64,000 bases of DNA from Burkholderiaceae bacterium (lineage in GTDB: Bacteria > Pseudomonadota > Gammaproteobacteria > Burkholderiales > Burkholderiaceae_F), in assembly GCA_019236735.1 (NCBI GenBank), contig JAFAIM010000007.1:25041-89040 (forward strand). Reading direction: 5' to 3'. How positions within the stretch are numbered: the first letter of the stretch is position 1; every line of letters starts with the position of its first letter. The translations under genes were made by a program, and so were the position numbers. Of the stretch, positions 42,490-51,096 are shown piece after piece. The notes under the pieces are model-generated. The model was given only the letters and a program-made list of their open reading frames with translations, did not search any database and was not told the origin of the DNA.

Positions 42490-45177
42490 ATGCTCCACCG
42501 ACGATTCGACGCCGCCATTGTGACGAGCGCCGCATGCTTGCTGCTGGCGCTCGCATCGACGGCCGCGGCAGACGACAACGCCGCGACGCCGGACGCAGAC
42601 GTCCTTCGCAGAACCCTCGCCAACGGACTGCGTGTCATCATCGTCCGCAACACTCTGGCGCCCGTCGTATCGACCTCGCTCAACTACCTGGTCGGCGCTG
42701 ACGAGACGCCGGCGGGTTTCCCCGGAATGGCCCATGCACAGGAACACATGATGTTCCGCGGCTCTCCGGGTCTTTCTTCGGATCAGCTTGCCTACCTCGG
42801 CAGCATCATGGGCGGCGATTTCAACGCTGACACCCGGCAAACGGTCACGCAGTACCTGTACACGGTTCCCGCCGAAGATCTCGAAGTCGCGCTGAATATT
42901 GAAGCGATCCGGATGCGGGCGATCGACGATAGCGCGAAAGATTGGCAGAACGAACGCGGAGCCATCGAGCAGGAAGTCGCCCAGGATCTTTCCAATCCCA
43001 GTTACGTCCTGTTCTCCAAGCTTCGCAGCACGCTGTTCGAGGGGACGACGTACGCGCACGATGCGCTGGGCACGCGACCGTCCTTCGATCGAACCACCGC
43101 GGCAATGCTGAAGCAATTCCACGATCGCTGGTATGCGCCGAACAACGCGATTCTGGTGATCGTCGGCAACGTCGATCCCGCGGTAACGCTGGCCACCGTC
43201 ACGAAGCTGTTCGGTGAGATCCCGCGCAAGACCCTGCCTGCGCGCCCGGGAATTCAGTTCCGGCCGGTTCGCACGCAATCGCTGCAGCTCAAGAGCGACC
43301 TGCCCTACGGCGTGCAAGTCGTCGCGATGCGAATGCCGGGCCTCGACAGCCCCGACTTCGCCGCGTGCGAGATTCTCGCCGATGTGCTGAACAGTCCGCG
43401 CGGCGCTTTGTACGAGTTGGTCCCGCAGGGCAAAGCCCTGTCGGCGGGATTCGAGTTCGAGCCATTGCCCAAGGCTGGCTTCGGCAGCACCACCGCCGCC
43501 TTTCCGGCGGGTGGCGATGCCAAAGCGCTGGAGAAGGAAGTTCGCGCCGTTCTTCGGAAAATCGCCAAGGACGGCGTACCTCCGGACCTGATCGCTGCCG
43601 CCAAGCTGCAGGAGCGACGCAGCGCCGAGGCCGAGAAGACGTCGATCCAGGGTCTGGCGGGTGCCTGGTCGGAGGCCGTTGCAGTCGATGGACTCGACTC
43701 TCCGGATCAGGATCTGGCGCGCATCGAAAAGGTCACCGTCGATGACGTGAACCGCGTCGCCCGAAAATACCTTGATCTCGAGCATGCGGTGTTTGCCGTT
43801 CTGACGCCTCAGGGGACCGGAAAACCGGTGACGGGTCGGGGTTTTGGAGGACAGGAGAGCATCAATCTCGGCGAGGCCAAGCCGACCGCGCTGCCTGACT
43901 GGGCGCAGCGCGCTGTTGGCCGGTTTACCGTACCCGCCTCGACGGTTCACCCGTCGGTCAGCCAAATGCCGAACGGCATACAGCTGATCGTCCAACCGGA
44001 GACGGTCGCCGACACGATCAGCGTCTACGGTCATATCCGGAACCGTCCGGAACTCGAGGTTCCAAAGGGGCAGGAGGGGTTGTCGATGGTGCTCGGCGGG
44101 CTGTTTCCATACGGTTCCGAACACCTCGACCGTGTTGCCTACCAGCGAGCGCTCGATGAAATCGGCGCCGACGAGCAGGCTGGAACGGATTTCGAGGTAA
44201 GCGTACTCAAGGAGAATTTCGAACGCGCTGTGGAACTGTTGGCGGACAACGAGCTGCATCCAGCGCTTCCGGACAAAGCCTTCCAAACGGTGCGGCGTCA
44301 GGTCTCCGACTCGGTCGCCGGCCGTTTGCGCAGCCCCGGCTATCTGGTTGGACGAGCGATCGAAGGTGCGCTGTTTCCGAAGGATGACCCGACGCTGCGC
44401 GAAGCGCTGCCGAAGACGGTCGAATCGCTGACGCTCGACGATGTACGTCGCTATTACCGCACGGCGTTTCGTCCCGATCTGACGGTCATCGTCGTCATCG
44501 GCAACGTCACGCCGGAGCAGGCCCGGGCCGTGATCCAGAAATATTTCGGAAACTGGACGGCCGAGGGCTCGCGACCGGAAACGGTAATGCCATCGGTTCC
44601 TCCAAACGGACCGGCCCAGATCGCGGTTGACGACGCCAGCCGCGTTCAAGACCGCGTGACCCTGGCCGAAACCGTCGCAGTCACGCGGTCCCATCCGGAC
44701 TACTACGCGATCAAGCTCGGCAATGCGGTTCTAGGCGGCGGCTTTTACTCAGCACGTCTGAGCCGCGACCTTAGAAAGGACGCCGGACTCGTCTATTCGA
44801 TCAGTTCCCAGCTGGAGGCGTCGAAGAACCGCGGAGTGTATGTCGTGCAGTACGCCTGTGACCCGCCGAACGTGACGAAAGTGCATGCCGCCGTCGCGCA
44901 TGAAATCGAGGACATGCAGCGAACGGACGTCACGGACGAGGAGCTGCAACGCGCGAAGGCGATGCTGCTGCGTCAGATTCCGCTGTCGGAGTCGAGCATC
45001 GGCGCGATCGCGCAGTCACTAATCGGCCGATGGGACCTGGACTTGCCCCTTGACGAGCCCAGCGTGGCGGCGCGTCGCTATATCGACCTGCGTGCAGCCG
45101 ACATTACGGCGGCATTCGCGAAGTGGTTGCGACCCGACGATCTGGTGCAGGTGACGCAAGGGCCCCCTGGTAAGTAA
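42490..45177 (+). CDS. Periplasmic M16 family zinc metalloprotease (two-domain)
   Basis: 895 residues. A signal peptide (to ~AAA-DD, residue 27) is followed by the M16 catalytic domain with the inverted zinc motif HAQEH (82-86) and the third ligand in NERGAIEQEV (about 154-163). A second M16 domain from ~480 lacks the HxxEH motif, and is the usual inactive half (YRTAFRPDLTVIVVIGNVTPEQA at ~655). AYHALGTRPSFDR-like and LGGGFYSARLSRDLRKDAGLVYSISS are typical of the family. The length fits pitrilysin/insulinase-type bacterial proteases fused as one chain. The substrate is unknown. Confidence 0.9.
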   Translation: MLHRRFDAAIVTSAACLLLALASTAAADDNAATPDADVLRRTLANGLRVIIVRNTLAPVVSTSLNYLVGADETPAGFPGMAHAQEHMMFRGSPGLSSDQLAYLGSIMGGDFNADTRQTVTQYLYTVPAEDLEVALNIEAIRMRAIDDSAKDWQNERGAIEQEVAQDLSNPSYVLFSKLRSTLFEGTTYAHDALGTRPSFDRTTAAMLKQFHDRWYAPNNAILVIVGNVDPAVTLATVTKLFGEIPRKTLPARPGIQFRPVRTQSLQLKSDLPYGVQVVAMRMPGLDSPDFAACEILADVLNSPRGALYELVPQGKALSAGFEFEPLPKAGFGSTTAAFPAGGDAKALEKEVRAVLRKIAKDGVPPDLIAAAKLQERRSAEAEKTSIQGLAGAWSEAVAVDGLDSPDQDLARIEKVTVDDVNRVARKYLDLEHAVFAVLTPQGTGKPVTGRGFGGQESINLGEAKPTALPDWAQRAVGRFTVPASTVHPSVSQMPNGIQLIVQPETVADTISVYGHIRNRPELEVPKGQEGLSMVLGGLFPYGSEHLDRVAYQRALDEIGADEQAGTDFEVSVLKENFERAVELLADNELHPALPDKAFQTVRRQVSDSVAGRLRSPGYLVGRAIEGALFPKDDPTLREALPKTVESLTLDDVRRYYRTAFRPDLTVIVVIGNVTPEQARAVIQKYFGNWTAEGSRPETVMPSVPPNGPAQIAVDDASRVQDRVTLAETVAVTRSHPDYYAIKLGNAVLGGGFYSARLSRDLRKDAGLVYSISSQLEASKNRGVYVVQYACDPPNVTKVHAAVAHEIEDMQRTDVTDEELQRAKAMLLRQIPLSESSIGAIAQSLIGRWDLDLPLDEPSVAARRYIDLRAADITAAFAKWLRPDDLVQVTQGPPGK

Positions 45178-45189
45178 TCCGCTGCAAGA

Positions 45190-45236
45190 CTTCACAACCC
45201 GTTCATTGGGCGCTCATTGACGCCCATTGAGCGCTC
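45190..45236. repeat. Short CATTG-based repeat cluster between convergent genes
   Basis: GCGCTCATTG occurs twice, flanked by TTCATTGGGC, GCCCATTGAG and CATTGGGC, giving direct and partly inverted copies over 47 bp. It covers the stop codon of the hydrolase gene. Confidence 0.5.
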
Positions 45237-47307
45237 ATTGGGCAAATAGGTAGCCGCAGCCGCGATCGTTCGGATCGTGCGCGAGGATTCGGTCGTACAA
45301 GCCGACACTCTCGGACACTGCGCGCTCCTGGTCTTCCGGCAACAGGAAGCCTTCGGCGATCTGCTGGCCGGCGGCTTTGCGTACCTTGGCGATGAAGTCG
45401 TCGCGCGTCCGATAGCGTTCCTCCAGGCTCGGCCGCGGGTCGCCGGCGGCGCGGCGTTCAGCCTCGGTGCGGGCAAACGGCGCAAAGCTGCCGTCCCACC
45501 GCGCCGTGGCCCAAGCAAACCCGGTTTCGGGCGCGCGTCCATTCCAGCCCGTATGGGTTCCGAGCGGCACCTGCAACTCCACCAGCCGCACGCCTCCCCG
45601 ATCGTTGCCGTCGGCGTCCGGGGCCGGCACGCGCGTTTCATACGAGGGACCGTGCCGCGGCGGGACCCGGCTGGGAACTCCGTCTTTCCGGAAGCCGGGG
45701 CCGAAGTCGAGGCGCGGTTCGCTCAGGTTCTGCTCCGGGGGGGAGAGGCCAACGTTGTGTGGAAACGCGGCGTTGTAGGACGCGACGGTGATCAGCGTGC
45801 CATCGCTCAGCAGCGGGTAGGAGCTTGCGGGCGGCGCTTCGCCGGAGCCCGTCCAGCGGTCGAGCGCCAGGATCAACGCACGCATCGGAAGGTAATGGTC
45901 GGTCGTGCAGACGCAATTCACGTACGGTTCACGCGAGCGCGAGCGACCGACGTAGTGTTGCGCACCCATGAAGGCATAAATTCGCACGTTCGCGGCGGGC
46001 GCTACGTCGTCCTTGCCATCCGGGCTCGTGGTAATCAACGAAGCGTCGCGATTCCAATATTCAGTCGAAGTGTTGGCGACGATCAGCTTCGGCAAGCGTC
46101 CGCGAGCGTCGGCGGCTCGATCGAGCGTGGATTCCGTCTGCTTTGTGACGGGATCGCGGGTGGGAGTGCTCGTGAAAGGGAACTCGTCGGAAGGGTAATC
46201 ATGTTCCTCGAGCATCGACGGATGTCGCGTAGGCTGGACGAACCGGCTGTTGAAGCCCGCCGATCCCCCGCCTCCGGGAACCTCCATGTAAGCCCCATCG
46301 AACGCAAGGCGGCCGTCCTCGTCTAGATCGAGCCCGTCGTGCAGCATGCGGCCGATTACCCGGGCCGACTGGCTGATGCCGAAGATCAGCACGCGTTGCG
46401 GCGGCGGCGCGTCCTCGAACGAGTGATCGCGGAACCAGGCGAGCAGATCGCGAATTCCCGCCAGGCCGGCGGCGGTGACATAGGGGTCCTTCGCAACATA
46501 CGTGAGCTCGTAGATCGTTCCCGGTTTGAATCCCTCTTCGAGGCGGACCCGGCCGGGGCCTCCCCCGGGCTCGGACCTGATGAAGCGCCACTTTTCGCGC
46601 GCCACCGGGCGCCGCGGATCCTCCGGACGAGCCCGCTCGGTCAGCACCGCCGATGGATCGTCCGTCGTGGCAGGCTCGTATGTCAGGCCACGTAGTCCGG
46701 CATAGCTGGCAATCTGAACGGGCTCGTCGACGATGAACTCGTTCTGAACGGGACCGATGATTTCGGCCGCGTGCGACCCCTTCGCGATGGGAGGAGCCAG
46801 GATCAGCGGCCTGGCAAACGGCGACTGCGCGCCCACGTCCCAGGTCCAGGCCGAGAACAGCAAGGTGAACCCGTGCCGCATCAGGAAGCCGTCGCCAGCA
46901 TCGGCGACCGTCGTCGGATCGTTGTTGGCGGGGCTGCGGCCGTTGACTTGGCCGAGCATCGCGATCGAGCCGCGGTTGTTGACGTCGTAGATCAGCGTGG
47001 AACCCTGGGCCCTGACTGGGCGCAGCAGGACAAACTCGCTCGCGAAGGTCACGCGGCCGCGGCTGTCGCGCGGCGCGTGCGTCAGGTCGACGATCCGGGC
47101 GTTGGCGTGGGCTTCCGGATCGAGCGCGAAGTGGGCGATGCCGCGAATCTTCTCGTAGGCGCCCGCCTGCGCAAAGTGTGCACCGGAGGCAAACGGGACC
47201 CTCTCGATGACTTCCACGCGCTCCACCGCCGCCAACGCAGGTGCCGCTGCCACGCCCAGCGCGATCAGGGCGGCAGCCACCGACGCGGGTGCGGGCGATC
47301 GGATCAT
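45235..47307 (-). CDS. Secreted alpha/beta hydrolase domain-containing protein
   Basis: 690 residues. A signal peptide (cleavage after ALA, about residue 26) is followed by a large domain seen in uncharacterised proteobacterial hydrolases. The nucleophile elbow is FGISQSARV (Ser near 310), and the C-terminal part contains GTHTGWNGRAPETGFAWA and the DRGGVRLVELQVP strand. Active-site Asp/His are probably in QHYVGRS and the later DHYLPMRALILALDRW, but I cannot assign them firmly. Substrate not known; perhaps an ester or polymer degradation product. The convergent M16 gene ends 57 bp away. Confidence 0.78.
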   Translation of the reverse strand: MIRSPAPASVAAALIALGVAAAPALAAVERVEVIERVPFASGAHFAQAGAYEKIRGIAHFALDPEAHANARIVDLTHAPRDSRGRVTFASEFVLLRPVRAQGSTLIYDVNNRGSIAMLGQVNGRSPANNDPTTVADAGDGFLMRHGFTLLFSAWTWDVGAQSPFARPLILAPPIAKGSHAAEIIGPVQNEFIVDEPVQIASYAGLRGLTYEPATTDDPSAVLTERARPEDPRRPVAREKWRFIRSEPGGGPGRVRLEEGFKPGTIYELTYVAKDPYVTAAGLAGIRDLLAWFRDHSFEDAPPPQRVLIFGISQSARVIGRMLHDGLDLDEDGRLAFDGAYMEVPGGGGSAGFNSRFVQPTRHPSMLEEHDYPSDEFPFTSTPTRDPVTKQTESTLDRAADARGRLPKLIVANTSTEYWNRDASLITTSPDGKDDVAPAANVRIYAFMGAQHYVGRSRSREPYVNCVCTTDHYLPMRALILALDRWTGSGEAPPASSYPLLSDGTLITVASYNAAFPHNVGLSPPEQNLSEPRLDFGPGFRKDGVPSRVPPRHGPSYETRVPAPDADGNDRGGVRLVELQVPLGTHTGWNGRAPETGFAWATARWDGSFAPFARTEAERRAAGDPRPSLEERYRTRDDFIAKVRKAAGQQIAEGFLLPEDQERAVSESVGLYDRILAHDPNDRGCGYLFAQ

Positions 47308-47345
47308 CCAGCGCGCGCCTTCGACCCTCTTCTTACACCCCCACT

Positions 47346-47768
47346 TCAGAGCCTCGCCAGCACGTGCATCGCGTGATTGATATCCTCGAGCGAATCGACC
47401 CCCACGTACGCGACAAACTGGCTTCCGACTACCGAAGCCGATAGCCCGCGCAGGTTGATACCGCCCTCGCTCAGCGCTTGGGTCAGTTCGGCCAGGATGC
47501 CTGCCTTGTCCAGCCCCATGATCCGGATCGAGTGCAGCGACTGGGTGACGTTGAATCCCGCTTCCGAGGCCGCGCGGATTTCCCGCTCCCCGTGCAGCGG
47601 AGTGACAAACACCACACCCGTGCCGGGCTTATCCGGGGCGCGACGCGCAATGACGAACGAAAGATCGGCTCCCGCCCTGTGGAGGGTCTTCAACAACGCC
47701 GACAGTGCGCCAGGCTTGTCCGAAATCGGCGCCGCCCAGACATCGACACGTTCCACCAGAAGCTCCAT
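47346..47768 (-). CDS. Double ACT domain protein
   Basis: 140 residues made of two ACT domains. The first, about 1-65, contains VWAAPISDKPGALSALLKTLHRAGADLSFVI. The second, about 75-140, contains IRIMGLDKAGILAELTQALSEGGINLRGLSASVVGSQFVAYVGV. No catalytic domain is present. Stand-alone ACT-ACT proteins bind amino acids and act as small regulators. It is the gene next to the LanC-like gene on the same strand (141 bp downstream), though not obviously in one operon. Confidence 0.85.
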   Translation of the reverse strand: MELLVERVDVWAAPISDKPGALSALLKTLHRAGADLSFVIARRAPDKPGTGVVFVTPLHGEREIRAASEAGFNVTQSLHSIRIMGLDKAGILAELTQALSEGGINLRGLSASVVGSQFVAYVGVDSLEDINHAMHVLARL

Positions 47769-47909
47769 GAGGCACCCCTTTGTCTTCCGTACCCTGCCTT
47801 CCCTCCCTGCGTGCCCTCGGAGAACCTGCGCCGCATTCGCGGGCGTGGCTCATTCCGGGAAAGCGAGCGTACTCCGCAGATCCACGCGACGGCGAGGAAA
47901 GCGTGCTGT

Positions 47910-49118
47910 TCATTCGAGGATGTCCAAGCCGGGCACATCATCCGAACCGGTGATGCAGTGCAACAGGTAAACGGCCAAGCCAGGGTCGCCAGTCCAAAGC
48001 GAGTGGCGGCCGCGCCCGTACGTTCGAAGCGCTTGGTCCCACTGCATGACCGCGTGCATTGCAAACCGGCGCGCGCGCTCCAGCCATATCGGATCGCCGG
48101 TGCGGCGGTAGAGCTTCAAAAAGGAGTAACCGTTGCCCGCGGTGCCGTGGCACACGCCGCAACCCTTCGCCAGCGGGCCGGCAGCCCAAATCGTTTCGCC
48201 CGCAGCAAGGAACATCTGCTCCATCGGCGCCGAGCGCCCTTGCGGGAAGTTTGACAATCCCGTCACGATTCCTGGAGCGCCATGGCACCACTGCATCAGT
48301 AGTGCCGTGCGTCCCGGCCGCGGCGGCCCCACGCTCGCCGGCCAGTTCACCGACTCGTCATCGCGCACCACCGTCGCTCGCAGCGAGTCAACGCATCGAT
48401 CGTAGATTCGCTCGCGCGTCGCCTCTGGCAGCAGGTCCGCCCCGCGCAGCAGCGGGTAGGCGTTTCCGGCGAAGCCATGGCCGGCACCGATCAGCTGGAC
48501 GACGTTGCCGTACAGGTCCTGAGTCCACAGGTCGCACGGCGCGTGTTGGCTTGGAAGCCAGCAGCTCAGCAGTTGTTCGGCATCCGATCGAAACAAGTCC
48601 GCCCAACGCTGGTCGCCGGTCCAGCGCAGCATGTGCAAGGATCCAACCATCGTGCCTGAAGCGCCCCAGAGCGCCTCGTTCGTCGGATTGGCGCGATTCT
48701 TCTCGATGGCTGTTGCAAGCGCATCGGCGGACCGAGGCGACCTTGTGAGTTGCCAGTGAACCAGGAGGATCCCTACTTCTCCTACGAAGTAGGAAGGAAC
48801 GACCTCGCCGGAATCAGGATCGTCGACATAGGCTTTATAGGCGCGGTCGATCAGCTCGGAACAGTCCATCCGCAGATCGACAGCGCCTTTCCCGCGCAGA
48901 TAGGACAGCGCCCAGATTACGCCCGCCGCACCCCAGTAGAGAGTCTTCTGCCCGGTTGCCCGCTGGCCCACCTCGTCAAGGGGATGTGCCGGCCAAAAAT
49001 CCTCGACTCGGACGCTTTCCTCGATCGCGGTTGCAATCGCGCCGATCACCTTTCGCGCGCGCGCCTCGTCCCACGGCTGTTCGATCAAGGTTTCGTGCCG
49101 GACGGGCTCGAACAGCAT
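47910..49118 (-). CDS. LanC-like lanthionine-synthetase-fold protein
   Basis: 402 residues with an alpha/alpha toroid of seven repeated helical hairpins. All three motifs of the LanC zinc site are intact: GAGHGFAGNAYPLL (about 211-224), QWCHGAPGIV (Cys278, His279) and GCGVCHGTAGNGYSFL (Cys323, His324). LanC cyclases add Cys thiols to dehydrated residues; mammalian LANCL proteins add glutathione to dehydroamino acids. No LanB/LanM dehydratase or precursor peptide gene is visible nearby, so a LANCL-like role is as likely as natural-product synthesis. It is 11 bp downstream of the DUF2520 gene, and so probably in one operon with it and pduO. Confidence 0.88.
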   Translation of the reverse strand: MLFEPVRHETLIEQPWDEARARKVIGAIATAIEESVRVEDFWPAHPLDEVGQRATGQKTLYWGAAGVIWALSYLRGKGAVDLRMDCSELIDRAYKAYVDDPDSGEVVPSYFVGEVGILLVHWQLTRSPRSADALATAIEKNRANPTNEALWGASGTMVGSLHMLRWTGDQRWADLFRSDAEQLLSCWLPSQHAPCDLWTQDLYGNVVQLIGAGHGFAGNAYPLLRGADLLPEATRERIYDRCVDSLRATVVRDDESVNWPASVGPPRPGRTALLMQWCHGAPGIVTGLSNFPQGRSAPMEQMFLAAGETIWAAGPLAKGCGVCHGTAGNGYSFLKLYRRTGDPIWLERARRFAMHAVMQWDQALRTYGRGRHSLWTGDPGLAVYLLHCITGSDDVPGLDILE

Positions 49119-49129
49119 CGTGTGACAGA

Positions 49130-49849
49130 TCAGTCGTTGCTCAGGTGAATACGCGCGAATGCCTCGTAGATCGAGCGATACGGGTCACCATCGAGAGCTG
49201 CCAGGTGCGCGGCGACGGTACCAGCATCCTTGCGAACGATCGGGCCGGTCAGGAAGCTCTCCGGATTGATAGGCGCGGCGCCAATGTTGCGGCAGACGCG
49301 ATCGAGATAAGGAATCGCAGCTTCGGCAGGGATCCCGAAAGAAGCCGGGAGCTCTTCGAGCAGCTTGGCCCACAAAAAGCCGGTGAAGTTTCCCGCCATC
49401 GCACACAGCGCGTGGTATCGCGCCTTCTGGTGCGGCCCGATCGGATAGCACGGATTCGCCAGTCGTGGAAAGAGCTTGCGGAACAGCGCCGGGTCTTCAA
49501 CGATGAAAGGGATTCGTTCGTAGTCGGCCAACGAGTACAGCTCGCGGCCGAAGCTCATCAGCGGGTGCATCCCGTGAACGTGGGGACTGCAGAACGACCC
49601 GGAGAAGTGGACGCGCGTCCGATCGGGATAGCGGAGCGCGAGTTCCTCGATTACAGGATCCGAAACCAGCAGAAGAATGACCTGGCACTCAGCCAGCGAC
49701 TGCGCCGGTGACCGTCGTGACCATTGACGGAAAGGGATGCCGACCAGGCGAAAGTAGTGGCAAAAATGGGCCGCAACGCGACCATCTCCGACGATGCCCA
49801 AAGGCAGGCCATGGGCGGGACCTGCGCCGATTGCCTTCGCGAAGGTCAT
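49130..49849 (-). CDS. Rossmann-like/DUF2520 domain protein
   Basis: 239 residues from the ATG at 49849; a TTG at 49891 overlapping the pduO stop is possible. An N-terminal dinucleotide-binding GIVGDGRVAAHFCHYF and VILLLVSDPVIEELA are followed by HFSGSFCSPHVHGMHPLMSFG and the DUF2520 helical half IGPHQKARYHALCAMAGNFTGFLWAKLLEELP. The fold resembles pyrroline-5-carboxylate and ketopantoate reductases, so NAD(P)-dependent reduction is likely. The substrate is unknown. It is between pduO (overlap or near-overlap) and the LanC-like gene. Confidence 0.85.
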   Translation of the reverse strand: MTFAKAIGAGPAHGLPLGIVGDGRVAAHFCHYFRLVGIPFRQWSRRSPAQSLAECQVILLLVSDPVIEELALRYPDRTRVHFSGSFCSPHVHGMHPLMSFGRELYSLADYERIPFIVEDPALFRKLFPRLANPCYPIGPHQKARYHALCAMAGNFTGFLWAKLLEELPASFGIPAEAAIPYLDRVCRNIGAAPINPESFLTGPIVRKDAGTVAAHLAALDGDPYRSIYEAFARIHLSND

Positions 49850-49887
49850 GTTCGTGTCTGCGCTGCCGCTTCCGCGTAGCCGGTCAA

Positions 49888-50460
49888 TCAATCGCCGGGA
49901 CGCTCGCGACGCTGCTTATGGTCATTGCGCCACAAAACTTCGCCGCTACCCTCGTCGCGCGCGAGAATGCGGCTGGCGACGAAAAGGTAGTCCGACAGCC
50001 GGTTCAAATACGCGCGCGCGGCTGGATTGACGGCTTCTTTGCGCGCAAGCGCAACCATGTGCCGTTCGGCGCGGCGGCAGATCGCTCGCGCCATATGGGC
50101 CGCCGCCGCGCCGGGGCCCCCTCCCGGAAGAATGAATTCTTTGAGGCGAGGCAGATCCGCATTGAGCTCGTCCAGGCGCTGCTCGAGCCACGCCACGTCG
50201 TCGGCGTCGATGACCGAGTGCGAGGGGATGGCGATCTCGCCACCAAGGTCGAACAGGCCCTGCTGGATCTCGACCAAAGCCTGCTTCACAGCCGCGCGGG
50301 GATCGTGCGCGATCAGCGTTCCCACCGCGCTGTTGAGCTCGTCGATGTCGCCGATCACGTCGATGCGCAGGCTGTCCTTCGGCACTCTGGAGCCGTCGCC
50401 CAAGCCGGTTTCGCCGGTATCGCCGGTGCGCGTGTAGATCTTCGAAAGGCGGTGTCCCAT
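49888..50460 (-). CDS. pduO: Cob(I)alamin adenosyltransferase, PduO type
   Basis: 190 residues. It transfers the 5'-deoxyadenosyl group of ATP to cob(I)alamin. The N-terminal ATP-binding KIYTRTGDTGETGLGDGSRV and later FILPGGGPGAAAAHMARAICRRAERHMVAL and LNRLSDYLFVASR are diagnostic of PduO/MMAB. No B12-dependent mutase is present in the window. The end is coupled or adjacent to the DUF2520 gene. The symbol reflects family and could equally be written cobO-like/mmaB. Confidence 0.92.
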   Translation of the reverse strand: MGHRLSKIYTRTGDTGETGLGDGSRVPKDSLRIDVIGDIDELNSAVGTLIAHDPRAAVKQALVEIQQGLFDLGGEIAIPSHSVIDADDVAWLEQRLDELNADLPRLKEFILPGGGPGAAAAHMARAICRRAERHMVALARKEAVNPAARAYLNRLSDYLFVASRILARDEGSGEVLWRNDHKQRRERPGD

Positions 50461-50796
50461 TGCGACCTCTGTGAGCGATCATATACTGGGGGAGTGAACC
50501 GTACGCGCGCTGATGCAGTACGCTGATGCATGCGGAGCGTATCTGCGAGCGCTGGCGATGGCGCTTCACATGCAACTGAGCAGCGATTCCGCTTTCCTGT
50601 GGACGCTGCCGATGTTTTGCAACGGCTGGTGCTTCCCCTGGGGCGTTACCGCAGCCGGAGGAGCGCACGTGTGCCTTCCATGTTCTGCGAGAGCGGCTTC
50701 GGCAGGAACGATGAATCCGCGGCAGCGTCGAGCGGTGGATGGCTTCGCGCGAACCCGCGCGTAGCATTAGCAGGCCTTCACCAAAGGGAGAGCGTT

Positions 50797-51021
50797 ATGG
50801 CGACCAGGAAGAGCAACGAGGGTGTCTATCGGGTGATCGATGTGATCGGATCGAGCACGGCTTCGTGGGAAGACGCGGCCAAATCCGCAGTGGAGACGGC
50901 GTCACAAAGTCTGCGCGACTTGAGAATCGCCGAGGTCACCCAGATGGACATGAAGATCGAAGGTGGCAAGGTGGTCGCCTATCGGACGCGAGTCCAGCTG
51001 TCCTTCAAGTACGAAGCCTGA
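50797..51021 (+). CDS. Dodecin family flavin-binding protein
   Basis: 74 residues, within the 65-75 of dodecins. VYRVIDVIGSSTASWEDAAKSAVETASQSLRDLRIAEV and KIEGGKVVAYRTRVQLSFKYE match the whole fold. The dodecamer stores FMN/FAD and perhaps CoA. SD AAAGGGAG lies 7 bases before ATG 50797; the open frame upstream was discarded. A 14-bp hairpin terminator follows. Confidence 0.92.
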   Translation: MATRKSNEGVYRVIDVIGSSTASWEDAAKSAVETASQSLRDLRIAEVTQMDMKIEGGKVVAYRTRVQLSFKYEA

Positions 51022-51055
51022 CCCACCGCTGACTCAGCGTGGTCGCGTGGTCTCG

Positions 51056-51088
51056 GACGGCACCGCTGCAGACGGCAGCGGTGCCGTC
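51056..51088. terminator. Bidirectional hairpin between dodecin and the histidine kinase gene
   Basis: GACGGCACCGCTGC (51056-51069) and GCAGCGGTGCCGTC (51075-51088) form a perfect 14-bp stem with a 5-nt loop between two convergent genes. No long T-tract is present on either side. Confidence 0.65.
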
Positions 51089-51096
51089 AGGCAATG

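Noticed and set aside
42376..44694. A 772-codon open frame on the minus strand
   Set aside because: It lies wholly opposite the M16 protease gene, whose motifs are complete. The translation has no known motif and the composition (Arg, Gln, Asp, His rich) expected of an antisense frame in GC-rich DNA.
45192..45641. A 149-codon frame overlapping the hydrolase 3' end
   Set aside because: It is out of frame with the hydrolase, whose C-terminus is well formed. It is Arg/Pro-rich without a motif.
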